Shown here: positions 1-7,747 of the stretch, one piece after another
Layout: each line of letters begins with the position of its first letter
Numbering within the stretch: position 1 is the stretch's first letter
From: Gammaproteobacteria bacterium
GTDB lineage: Bacteria > Pseudomonadota > Gammaproteobacteria > Nitrosococcales > Methylophagaceae
Length of the DNA stretch: 64,000 bases
Reading direction: 5' to 3'
Assembly: GCA_014859375.1 (NCBI GenBank)
Contig: JACUUH010000004.1
Span: 17,348-81,347 of the forward strand
Notes under the pieces: generated by a model
What the model saw: only the letters and a program-made list of their open reading frames with translations
Database searches by the model: none
Told to the model about the DNA's origin: nothing
Position numbers and translations under genes: made by a program

Positions 1-371
1 TTAAGCGTTGGAGAGTCATTGCCTCCCCCCATTAATTCTAGAAATGCGAGCCCTGTCACACCATAAAATCTAAGCGTTGCTTTGGTATCTAATTTAACAG
101 GAATGCCCTGTTTGATTTTAAGAAGAAGTTGTACTTGTTCAGAATTAGTTGGGTTGATAGTAATACCAACTACAGAGCCAACATCAACCCCCAAATATTT
201 AACTGATGCATCAATACTCAAACCAGAGACAGACTCTGTCATGTAAACATAATAATAATCATATTTCTGATTACCTTCATGTTTTTCCAGCCAATAAGCG
301 AACACTATTAAACCTGCTAACAGTGAGGTAACAAATAGTCCTACAACTGTGTAGTTAAGTTTACTTTCCAT
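1..371 (-). CDS. MCE/MlaD-family lipid-binding protein (partial, 3' end outside window)
   Basis: Reading the minus strand from the ATG at 371 gives an open frame to the window edge (at least 123 residues). It starts with one N-terminal membrane anchor (about residues 8-27), followed by an MCE-type beta domain (VKYLGVDVGSVVGI, then VTGLAFLEL). MCE proteins are the periplasmic lipid-binding subunits of Mla-type ABC transporters, anchored in the inner membrane. The start overlaps the end of the ATPase gene by 11 bp, so the three genes form one operon in the order permease, ATPase, MCE. The C-terminal part lies beyond the window, so it is unclear whether this is a short MlaD or a longer multi-domain type. 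Confidence 0.85.
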   Translation of the reverse strand, partial: MESKLNYTVVGLFVTSLLAGLIVFAYWLEKHEGNQKYDYYYVYMTESVSGLSIDASVKYLGVDVGSVVGITINPTNSEQVQLLLKIKQGIPVKLDTKATLRFYGVTGLAFLELMGGGNDSPTL

Positions 372-1149
372 TAACATCATTCCAGATTTTTTGATGTAAG
401 CGCGCTTGTCCACGCTTGCCACCAAAAAAAGCTTTTATATCTGGTTCAGGGTTCTGACAAACCTCAGTTAGCGTCCCTTGTGCAGCCACTTTTTTACGTG
501 CTAGTACGGCTAGTCGGTCAACCGTGTTTACTATTGAATCCAAATCATGTGTCACCATCACAACCGTTAAATCGAGCATTGCTCGAAGCTCAAGTATAAG
601 TTGATCAAAGGATTCTGCTCCAATAGGATCTAAACCTGAGGTTGGCTCGTCCAAAAGCAGTAATTTCGGATCACGTGCTAAAGCCCGAGCCAATGATGCA
701 CGTTTGACCATCCCTCCACTTAATTCAGCTGGATAAAAATCTTTAACATGCGCCGGCAATCCCACCATATCAATTTTCATTCTGACTATATCATTGATCA
801 ATGTCATCGGTATATTGGTATATTCTTTTAGACTAATCGCTATATTTTCTGCCACGGTCAAAGAAGAATAAAGTGCACCATTTTGAAACAAAATCCCCCA
901 ACGTTGTCGCAACAAGTCTCTTTCACTCTCGGTACTATTAATGACGCTATGACCGAAAATAGTGATATCTCCCGATTGAGGTTGTAGCAACAGGATCATC
1001 TCTTTTAACAAGGTTGATTTTCCAGAACCACTACCACCTAATAAACCATATATTTCACCCTTATTAATATGAAGGCTCACCCCATCGTGCACTCGGTTAT
1101 CACCAAATTGCGTGACTATATCTTTGACCGTAATCACAGGATCACTCAT
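361..1149 (-). CDS. Mla-type ABC transporter ATP-binding protein
   Basis: A 262-residue ABC ATPase of the MlaF/Ttg2A group, which powers phospholipid movement between the membranes together with an MlaE permease and MCE proteins. Walker A lies at about 38-46 (GGSGSGKST), the signature LSGGM at 143-147, and Walker B (LLLLDEP) at 163-169, followed by a normal D-loop and H-loop (VTHD). The start ATG overlaps the stop of the upstream permease gene by 4 bp (1146-1149), which implies translational coupling. The family assignment rests on these motifs and on its place between an MlaE permease and an MCE gene. The actual substrate in this organism is inferred. Confidence 0.92.
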   Translation of the reverse strand: MSDPVITVKDIVTQFGDNRVHDGVSLHINKGEIYGLLGGSGSGKSTLLKEMILLLQPQSGDITIFGHSVINSTESERDLLRQRWGILFQNGALYSSLTVAENIAISLKEYTNIPMTLINDIVRMKIDMVGLPAHVKDFYPAELSGGMVKRASLARALARDPKLLLLDEPTSGLDPIGAESFDQLILELRAMLDLTVVMVTHDLDSIVNTVDRLAVLARKKVAAQGTLTEVCQNPEPDIKAFFGGKRGQARLHQKIWNDVNGK

Positions 1150-2297
1150 ATGCCAAGCTCGGTTAAAATCACAGAGAATATAGCATCACAGGCAATAACT
1201 AAAAAAATTGCATTGACCACACTTATCGTTGTGTAACGGCCGATGCTGTCAGAATTTTTCTCAACCTGAAAACCACGGAAACAACTGACCATCGCAATCA
1301 AGATGGCAAAGACAGGGGCTTTGATTATGCCGATCCAGACGTGTTTCATATCTAAGACATTCTGCAAGCGATGTAAAAACTCAGAAAATGATAATTGCAG
1401 ATGAATTTCAGAAATTAACATGCCCGCGAAAATAGCAATAATGTCAGCAAAGAAAACTAATAAAGGTAAAGTAATCATCAAGGCTAAAATACGAGGTATA
1501 ACCAGAAAATGATAAGGATTAAAGCCCATCGTTTTCATAGCATCTATTTCTTCTGTTATTTTCATCACGCCTAATTGTGCTGTATAGGATGATCCAGTAC
1601 GACCAGCAACCACAATAGCGGTAATCAGTGGTGCTAACTCTCTGGTGACAGAAATACTAATCATTTCAACGATAAAGATATTAGCGCCAAATTTCTCTAA
1701 CTGAACAGCGGCCTGATAGGTTATAACAATACCAATCAAAAAACTGGTTAGCGCCACAATAGGCAGTGCATGTAAACCTGCCTGTTCAATATTTTTTACA
1801 ATGGCAGCATAACGAATGCGTGAGGGATGCATCAGTGACTTAAAGAAAATCAGTGAACTTTCACCAAAAAAAGTCATAAATAATATAAGCTCTGTCACTA
1901 GGCCCACCACCCATTTTCCTACAGAATGAAATGGTGATAGCAAATAATTTTTATGTGGGAGCGTGTTTTTCTCTAAGGCAGAAACACTATGTTGTCTTAC
2001 TAAGGTATCGAGTCGTTGATGTTTTTGAGTTACGCCTTTAAGCGTGACGCTACACTTATTAGTCAGCAGTTGATCGTAATACCTAATAAAAACCATCATG
2101 CCTACCGAATCTATCTCCTCAATAGCCGAAACATCCCACAAAATAGTACTATTTTTATACTTTTGACAAAAATCAGCTAAGGATTCAACAACATTGTGGA
2201 TGCTATTAACAGTCCAACACCCCTTACTTTTAAGCGCAATATCATATCCAGTATCCTGATAGGCTTGTATTTCAGCAGTATGTTCAGGTAACCGCAT
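1146..2297 (-). CDS. MlaE-family ABC permease with N-terminal STAS domain
   Basis: 383 residues. About residues 1-100 look like a STAS domain (ILWDVSAIEEIDSVGMMVF). The rest is an MlaE-type permease with several membrane segments and the typical EMI..TRELAPLITAIVVAGR region. In E. coli the STAS protein MlaB and the permease MlaE are separate; here they are fused, a form common in proteobacterial MCE transporters outside the mla operon (YrbE-like). It is the first gene of a permease-ATPase-MCE operon running left out of the window. The upstream 95 bp contain the terminator of the neighbouring formate dehydrogenase operon, so this operon must have its own promoter there. Confidence 0.9.
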   Translation of the reverse strand: MRLPEHTAEIQAYQDTGYDIALKSKGCWTVNSIHNVVESLADFCQKYKNSTILWDVSAIEEIDSVGMMVFIRYYDQLLTNKCSVTLKGVTQKHQRLDTLVRQHSVSALEKNTLPHKNYLLSPFHSVGKWVVGLVTELILFMTFFGESSLIFFKSLMHPSRIRYAAIVKNIEQAGLHALPIVALTSFLIGIVITYQAAVQLEKFGANIFIVEMISISVTRELAPLITAIVVAGRTGSSYTAQLGVMKITEEIDAMKTMGFNPYHFLVIPRILALMITLPLLVFFADIIAIFAGMLISEIHLQLSFSEFLHRLQNVLDMKHVWIGIIKAPVFAILIAMVSCFRGFQVEKNSDSIGRYTTISVVNAIFLVIACDAIFSVILTELGI

Positions 2298-2356
2298 TCA
2301 TATTCCTTTGGTTAAGAATGAATACAAGTTTATCGATCAAATAGATATCTAACCAT

Positions 2357-2384
2357 AATAAAAAGCCGATTAATAATCGGCTTT
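2357..2384 (-). terminator. Rho-independent terminator of formate dehydrogenase 1 operon
   Basis: A perfect 11-bp inverted repeat (AAAGCCGATTA at 2362-2372 and its complement at 2374-2384) is followed on the minus strand by a T-rich run. It begins 9 bp after the stop codon of the alpha-subunit gene. Confidence 0.9.
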
Positions 2385-2392
2385 CCTTATTT

Positions 2393-5191
2393 TTACATCA
2401 GTTTGTTATTAGATTGACCACCGCCATAACTGTGGAATTGCATTTGCTCTCCACCCGGAGTGATCTTAACTGCACAATATTTAAACTCGGGGATCTTGGC
2501 TGCAGGATCTAATGCTGCATTTGACAGTTTATTGACCGCTGCTTCGTAATAGCAGAATGCCATAAATACTGCACCTGTAGGAACTGCCTCATCAGCACGA
2601 GCAATCATTGATATTGACCCCCGTCGTGTTGACAAGGTAATCATTTGACCCGGTTTTACCCCCATTTCATCCAAGCTTATTGGGTTAATCGTTGCGACTG
2701 CTTCTGGCTCTATCGCATCTAGCACATTAGAACGACGTGTCATTGAACCAGTATGCCAATGCTCTAACATACGACCTGTAATTAATACAAACGGGTATTC
2801 TTCATCAGGACGTTCTGCTGGCGGAACAATATCTGCCGGCACAAATTTACCCAAACCATTAGCACGTTCAAAGGTCTCGGTAAAAATAACATCTTGCCCC
2901 GGATCACCTTCTTTTAAACAAGGATAAACAATAGCACCTTCTTGCTCTAAACGCTGCCATGTCATACCTGCCATTGTCGGTACTGCTTTGCGTATCTCTT
3001 CAAACACGTCAGCAGAATCTTTGTAATTCCAATCAAGACCTAGACGTTTTGCCATTTCTTGAATGATCCAAAGATCTTGGCGCGCATCACCTGGAGGTGG
3101 AACGGCTTGTCGACCTAACTGAACCAATCGATCTGTGTTAGTAAAGGTAGCTGTTTTTTCAGAATAGGCAGATGCAGGTAACACAACATCTGCCAGATAC
3201 GCTGTTTCGGTCAGGAAGATATCTTGCACGACTAAATGTTGAAGCTCTGACATCGATTGACGTGCATGATTAGTATCAGGATCTGACATTGCAGGATTTT
3301 CACCCTGTACATACAAACCTGTTAAGGTTTTGTGGTGAATCGCATGCATGATTTCGACAACAGTCAAACCAGGCTTATTATCTAACTCACAGCCCCATAA
3401 TTCTTCAAAATAGGCATGGGCTTGTTCGTCACTAACCGGCTGATAATCAGGGAAAACCATAGGGATCAGCCCCATATCAGACGCACCCTGTACATTATTT
3501 TGACCTCGTAAAGGATGCAAACCAGTACCTGGACGACCAATTTGACCAGTCATTAATGCCAATGAAATCAAACAACGCGCATTATCTGTACCGTGCACAT
3601 GCTGAGATACCCCCATTCCCCATAGGATCATAGATCCTTGGGATGTAGCATATAAACGTGCAACTTGACGCAAGGTATCAGCAGGAATGCCGCATATCGG
3701 TGCCATCAACTCAGGCGTATATGCCTTCAAATGGGCTTTCATTGCATCAAAACCTTCGGTACGCTCTGCAATAAACTCTGGAGCAGTTAAATTTTCTTCG
3801 ATAATGACATGCATGATTGCATTCAACATCGGTACATCACTGCCAGGCTTAAAGGCTAAATGATGTGTTGCCTGACGAGATAATTCCGTAGTTCGAGGAT
3901 CCATCAAAATCAGTTTAGTGCCCTTACGGATGGCATTTTTCATCCATGTTGCACCGACGGGGTGATTCACCGTTGGATTGGCACCGATAATGATTATCAC
4001 TTCGGCTTTTTCAACGTCAGCTACTGGGTTTGATACCGCACCAGAACCTAAACATTCTAATAACGCCACAACCGATGAGGCATGACAAAGTCGCGTACAG
4101 TGATCGACATTATTGGTTTTGAAGCCTGTTCTGACTAATTTCTGGAATAAATAAGCTTCTTCATTACTACCTTTAGCACTACCAAAACCGGCTAAGGCAT
4201 TGGGTCCTTGCTCGTCACGTATTTTGTTAAAACCATTGGCTGCGAGATCTAACGCTTCTTCCCATGATGCTTCACGGAAAATCTTGTTAACATCATTTGG
4301 ATCCATCGAAAACTCGGCAGATTTTGGTGCATCGTCACGACGAATTAAAGGCTTGGTTAAGCGATGTGGATGGTGAACATAATCGAAACCATAACGACCT
4401 TTAACACACAGACGACCGTGGTTTGCAGGGCCATCACGACCTTCAACATAAATAATTTTGTCATCCTTAATGTTGTAAGTCATTTGACAACCAACACCGC
4501 AGAAAGGACAGCCCGAGTCTACTTTACGATCGGGTTCCAGCATGCCGACCTCATTCGCTGGCATTAAAGCACCTGTTGGACAGGCTTCTACACATTCACC
4601 ACAGGCAACACAGGTACTTTCACCCATAGGATCATCAAGATCAAACACAATTTGTGCATGCGACCCACGCATAGCCAAACCAATCACATCATTGTTTTGC
4701 TCATCACGACACGCACGTAGACAGCGCGTACACTGAATACAGGCATCCATATTGACGGTAATAGCGGGATGAGATGCATCGGTTTTAGGTTGGTGTCTGG
4801 CTTCAAAACGTGGCAAACCAAGATCAAGCTTGGTTGCCCAATAATCCAACTCTGAATGTAATGTATGTGGCTGCTCTGATACATCTGATTTGAGTAATTC
4901 GATCACCATTTTTTGAGACTTAACAGCTCGTTCACTATTGGTTTGAACGTTCATACCCTCAGATGGATAACGACAACACGATGGTGCCAAAACACGCTCA
5001 CCATCAATCTCAACCACACAGGCGCGACAGTTACCATCAGCACCTTGTCTATCCGAATAACATAAGTGGGGAACGTCAATGCCTTGTTGTTTGGCAACTT
5101 CAAGTAAGGTATCGCCTTCATAGGCTTCGACAGTCTGACCATTCAAAGTAAAGCTAATGGTCTGTTCTAATTGTTTAGGATTAATAGCCAT
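2393..5191 (-). CDS. NAD-linked formate dehydrogenase alpha subunit (FDH1 type)
   Basis: 932 residues, cytosolic molybdopterin-guanine-dinucleotide (Mo or W) enzyme that oxidises formate to CO2. N-terminal 2Fe-2S ferredoxin domain (Cys44, 55, 58, 72/73), two 4Fe-4S motifs (Cys151-161, Cys194-204), then the 4Fe-4S of the catalytic domain (Cys228, 231, 235, 262). The metal ligand is Cys369 in RLCHASS, so it is not a selenoprotein. The His-Cys3 cluster motif found after the 2Fe-2S domain in FdsA/NuoG is absent here but present in the second cytosolic enzyme at 33676-36552. It has no signal peptide. It follows directly after the fused gamma-beta gene; the stop of that gene at 5191 touches this start. 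The pairing with a fused partner is like FDH1 of Methylobacterium, which is a tungsten enzyme; the metal here is unknown. Confidence 0.93.
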   Translation of the reverse strand: MAINPKQLEQTISFTLNGQTVEAYEGDTLLEVAKQQGIDVPHLCYSDRQGADGNCRACVVEIDGERVLAPSCCRYPSEGMNVQTNSERAVKSQKMVIELLKSDVSEQPHTLHSELDYWATKLDLGLPRFEARHQPKTDASHPAITVNMDACIQCTRCLRACRDEQNNDVIGLAMRGSHAQIVFDLDDPMGESTCVACGECVEACPTGALMPANEVGMLEPDRKVDSGCPFCGVGCQMTYNIKDDKIIYVEGRDGPANHGRLCVKGRYGFDYVHHPHRLTKPLIRRDDAPKSAEFSMDPNDVNKIFREASWEEALDLAANGFNKIRDEQGPNALAGFGSAKGSNEEAYLFQKLVRTGFKTNNVDHCTRLCHASSVVALLECLGSGAVSNPVADVEKAEVIIIIGANPTVNHPVGATWMKNAIRKGTKLILMDPRTTELSRQATHHLAFKPGSDVPMLNAIMHVIIEENLTAPEFIAERTEGFDAMKAHLKAYTPELMAPICGIPADTLRQVARLYATSQGSMILWGMGVSQHVHGTDNARCLISLALMTGQIGRPGTGLHPLRGQNNVQGASDMGLIPMVFPDYQPVSDEQAHAYFEELWGCELDNKPGLTVVEIMHAIHHKTLTGLYVQGENPAMSDPDTNHARQSMSELQHLVVQDIFLTETAYLADVVLPASAYSEKTATFTNTDRLVQLGRQAVPPPGDARQDLWIIQEMAKRLGLDWNYKDSADVFEEIRKAVPTMAGMTWQRLEQEGAIVYPCLKEGDPGQDVIFTETFERANGLGKFVPADIVPPAERPDEEYPFVLITGRMLEHWHTGSMTRRSNVLDAIEPEAVATINPISLDEMGVKPGQMITLSTRRGSISMIARADEAVPTGAVFMAFCYYEAAVNKLSNAALDPAAKIPEFKYCAVKITPGGEQMQFHSYGGGQSNNKLM

Positions 5192-6903
5192 TATTTCAAC
5201 TCCTCTGCTTTTAATTCATCAGAAAAGTATTTCATTACAGATCGCAGTGGATTCGGCGCTGCTTGGCCCAAACCACAAATGGACGCATCGATCATGACTT
5301 CTGATAATTCTTCAAGCAGATTTTGATTCCACTCGGGTTGTTGCATTAAAGTAACAGCTTTGGCTGTACCCACTCGGCATGGCGTACATTGTCCACATGA
5401 CTCTTCTTCAAAGAATTTCATGGCATTGACTGCCAAGTCTCGTGCTTTATCCTTATCTGAAAAAACAACCACCGCAGCAGAACCAATAAAACAACCATAT
5501 TGATTCAAGGTATCAAAATCTAAGGGTATATCGCCCATTGAAGCCGGTAAAATACCGCCAGAAGCACCACCTGGGAAATAGCCATAAAAGTCGTGACCGT
5601 CCTGCATACCACCACAATATTCATCAATAAGCTCACGTATGGTAATACCTGCTGGGGCTAAATGAACCCCCGGTTTATTGACACGACCACTAACTGAAAA
5701 TGAACGTAAGCCCACCCGACCATTACGACCATGATCGGTCAAACAACTTGGCCCTTTTTCTAATATGGCTCGCACCCAATACAGTGATTCCATATTGTGT
5801 TCTAAAGTCGGACGACCAAACAAACCTACCTGGGCAACAAAAGGAGGACGAAGTCTTGGCATACCACGCTTGCCTTCAATTGACTCGATCATGGCTGATT
5901 CTTCACCGCAAATATAAGCCCCAGCACCACGACGCAAATGAAGCGCTGGTAATTTGTCGACAGGTGGATTGGCTTTTAGTTTTGCAAGTTCTTGCTCCAG
6001 CATTACTCGGATAGCCGCATATTCATCGCGTAAATAAATGTATATTTCGTCGATCCCCGTCGCCCAAGCGGCAATCAACATACCTTCCAGAAAACAATGA
6101 GGGTCGCGTTCTAAATAATATTTATCTTTAAATGTACCTGGCTCACCTTCATCAATATTAACCGCCATCAATTTAGGTTCAGGTTGCTCGCGTACGATTC
6201 GCCATTTGCGTCCGGCAGGGAAACCGGCACCACCCAAACCTCTAAGACCAGAATTATCGATAGCATCAAGCACTTTTTCGACGTTATAAGTGCCGTTGAT
6301 ACAAAGGCGGTAAGTGCTATAGCCATCAGAATCGAGATAAGTATCGTAATCGATCGGTGATAAAGCTTCTGGTTCGATAGCATTGTTATTAACAGCTTCG
6401 GTCACGCTTTGCGTGTTTGCATGTTCAATTGGATGCATTCCAACAACAGCAACGGGGGCTTTATCACATCGACCAATACAAGGCACACGTTGCACCCGCA
6501 CCTGCTCACCTAAGCCAGACTCTAATGATGAAATTAACGCTTGTGCGCCCATCATGTCACAGGTCAATGATTCACAGACACGAACAGTTAACGCTGGCGG
6601 TGGTGTATCACCCTCTTTAATTACATCAAAATGGTGGTAAAAAGTTGCAACTTCATACACTTCCGCTTTTGACAGCTTCATTTCACGAGCAAGCGCAACT
6701 AAATGAGCAGCAGAAATATGTTTATAGGTATCTTGAATCTTGTGCAAATGCTCGATCAACAGATCTTTTTGTCTGGATTGTTCACCTAATAAAGCTTGAA
6801 CCTCAGCCAAGGCCTTGGCATCAACTTGTCTGCCTTTTCCTGCTGAACGCGGGATCTTCAGTTTGTTACCGGCTTTGGTAGCACTGAGTTTTTGATCACT
6901 CAT
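5191..6903 (-). CDS. Formate dehydrogenase fused gamma-beta subunit (NuoE-NuoF fusion)
   Basis: 570 residues from the ATG at 6903, which has a good ribosome site (AGAGAG). An in-frame start 7 codons upstream would begin before this site and is less likely. Residues up to about 170 are NuoE/FdsG-like with 2Fe-2S cysteines (CESLTC and CIGRC). The rest is NuoF/FdsB-like with the FMN/NAD glycine-rich motif (GLRGLGGAGFPAGRKW) and a C-terminal 4Fe-4S site (ESCGQCTPC). It passes electrons from the alpha subunit to NAD+. Separate FdsG and FdsB proteins occur at 31633-33665, so the window has both the split and the fused architectures. It is the first gene of a two-gene operon. Confidence 0.93.
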   Translation of the reverse strand: MSDQKLSATKAGNKLKIPRSAGKGRQVDAKALAEVQALLGEQSRQKDLLIEHLHKIQDTYKHISAAHLVALAREMKLSKAEVYEVATFYHHFDVIKEGDTPPPALTVRVCESLTCDMMGAQALISSLESGLGEQVRVQRVPCIGRCDKAPVAVVGMHPIEHANTQSVTEAVNNNAIEPEALSPIDYDTYLDSDGYSTYRLCINGTYNVEKVLDAIDNSGLRGLGGAGFPAGRKWRIVREQPEPKLMAVNIDEGEPGTFKDKYYLERDPHCFLEGMLIAAWATGIDEIYIYLRDEYAAIRVMLEQELAKLKANPPVDKLPALHLRRGAGAYICGEESAMIESIEGKRGMPRLRPPFVAQVGLFGRPTLEHNMESLYWVRAILEKGPSCLTDHGRNGRVGLRSFSVSGRVNKPGVHLAPAGITIRELIDEYCGGMQDGHDFYGYFPGGASGGILPASMGDIPLDFDTLNQYGCFIGSAAVVVFSDKDKARDLAVNAMKFFEEESCGQCTPCRVGTAKAVTLMQQPEWNQNLLEELSEVMIDASICGLGQAAPNPLRSVMKYFSDELKAEELK

Positions 6904-7271
6904 TAATATTCTCTCTTGCTGCAAAATATAGTGTCGTTATCGCAGTAGTATAATCAATTCATTAAAAAGAAACACATTACAGAACTAGGGTTACTCAACA
7001 TAATAACTGCACAGTCTCCCCTGTTCGTAAACAAAGACGCTCATTTTTATCTAAGACCTGTATTTGCCTTGCCTCACTGATTCTCATACTCTACTGACGA
7101 GTCATTATCGTTGCTGTTGTGGGTTGTTGTGTGCTTGTATCAGCCACTGGATACTGGATAAGAAACAGCGCTCAGTAGCCCTTAGACTTATAGCTATTAG
7201 ATAAAAAAAGCCACCAAATAACATTATCTGGGGGCTTTTTGACTGTCTGTTAATCTGCCCTACATGCTCTA
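6904..7271. other. Intergenic region upstream of formate dehydrogenase 1
   Basis: About 370 bp without a convincing gene. It should hold the minus-strand promoter of the FDH1 operon near 6925-7000 and contains the terminator of the next gene (7203-7240). A stretch at 6906-6925 is nearly identical to one at 7689-7709. No operator could be recognised. Confidence 0.6.
7203..7240 (-). terminator. Rho-independent terminator after ydcH-like gene
   Basis: AAAAAGCC at 7205-7212 pairs with GGCTTTTT at 7233-7240, with further CC/GG pairing inside. On the minus strand the stem is followed by seven T. It lies about 30 bp after the stop of the small gene at 7272. Confidence 0.85.
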
Positions 7272-7508
7272 TTAGGCAATGACAAGTTTATACAACTCGT
7301 CTTTAATGCCTACTCGCTCTTTACGAAGATGATTTACATATTCATCACTGGTTGGTTCTTCACCACTCTCAATACGAAAGATCTGCTTATCAATAGCTTC
7401 GTAACGCTCCATCAAATGATGAAAATAATTATTAGAGGTTTTTAAACTGTGAATTTTGTCTTTATATTCTGGGAATTCTTTTAATAATGGGTGGTGCGTT
7501 AAAGGCAT
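7272..7508 (-). CDS. YdcH/DUF465 family small protein
   Basis: A 78-residue, highly charged, mostly helical protein. It matches the DUF465 (YdcH) pattern: an N-terminal HPLL.EFPE segment, HHLMERYEAIDKQI, then a helix with LRKERVGIKDEL. Function in the family is not established. The proteins are soluble and abundant in many proteobacteria. It stands alone on the minus strand with its own terminator, downstream of a repeat-rich gap and the PEP synthase gene. The start ATG is preceded by AGGAGCAAGTA, a good ribosome site. Confidence 0.88.
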   Translation of the reverse strand: MPLTHHPLLKEFPEYKDKIHSLKTSNNYFHHLMERYEAIDKQIFRIESGEEPTSDEYVNHLRKERVGIKDELYKLVIA

Positions 7509-7647
7509 TACTTGCTCCTAAAGGTTATTTACTATTACAAATACAAATCTTTGGTTGATATTAGCCCGCCAATTGTAGTCCGGTATATGATCCAGATCAA
7601 AATCAATGTTATCCAGAGATACAACAATGTCAAAACAAGATGATTAT

Positions 7648-7745
7648 CACTCGTTATCCATTCCCACGGAGAACCGTGGGAACGAGATATTCTCCCTTGC
7701 TGCAAAATTATGCCTCGTTGCCATGCTCCCGCTTGGGAATGACGC
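7648..7745. repeat. REP-like palindromic repeat element downstream of ppsA
   Basis: Two tandem palindromic units. The first has a perfect 9-bp stem (TTCCCACGG 7661-7669 and CCGTGGGAA 7674-7682, loop AGAA). The second is centred on TCCCGCTTGGGA at 7707-7718. Related GTGGGAACGAG / GGGAATGACG units are widespread extragenic repeats in gammaproteobacteria. It starts 3 bp after ppsA and may end its transcript. An open frame across it (7535-7747) is judged non-coding. Confidence 0.7.
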
Positions 7746-7747
7746 AA

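Noticed and set aside
7535..7747. 70-codon minus-strand frame downstream of ppsA
   Set aside because: It runs through palindromic repeat units and has no ribosome site or recognisable protein pattern.
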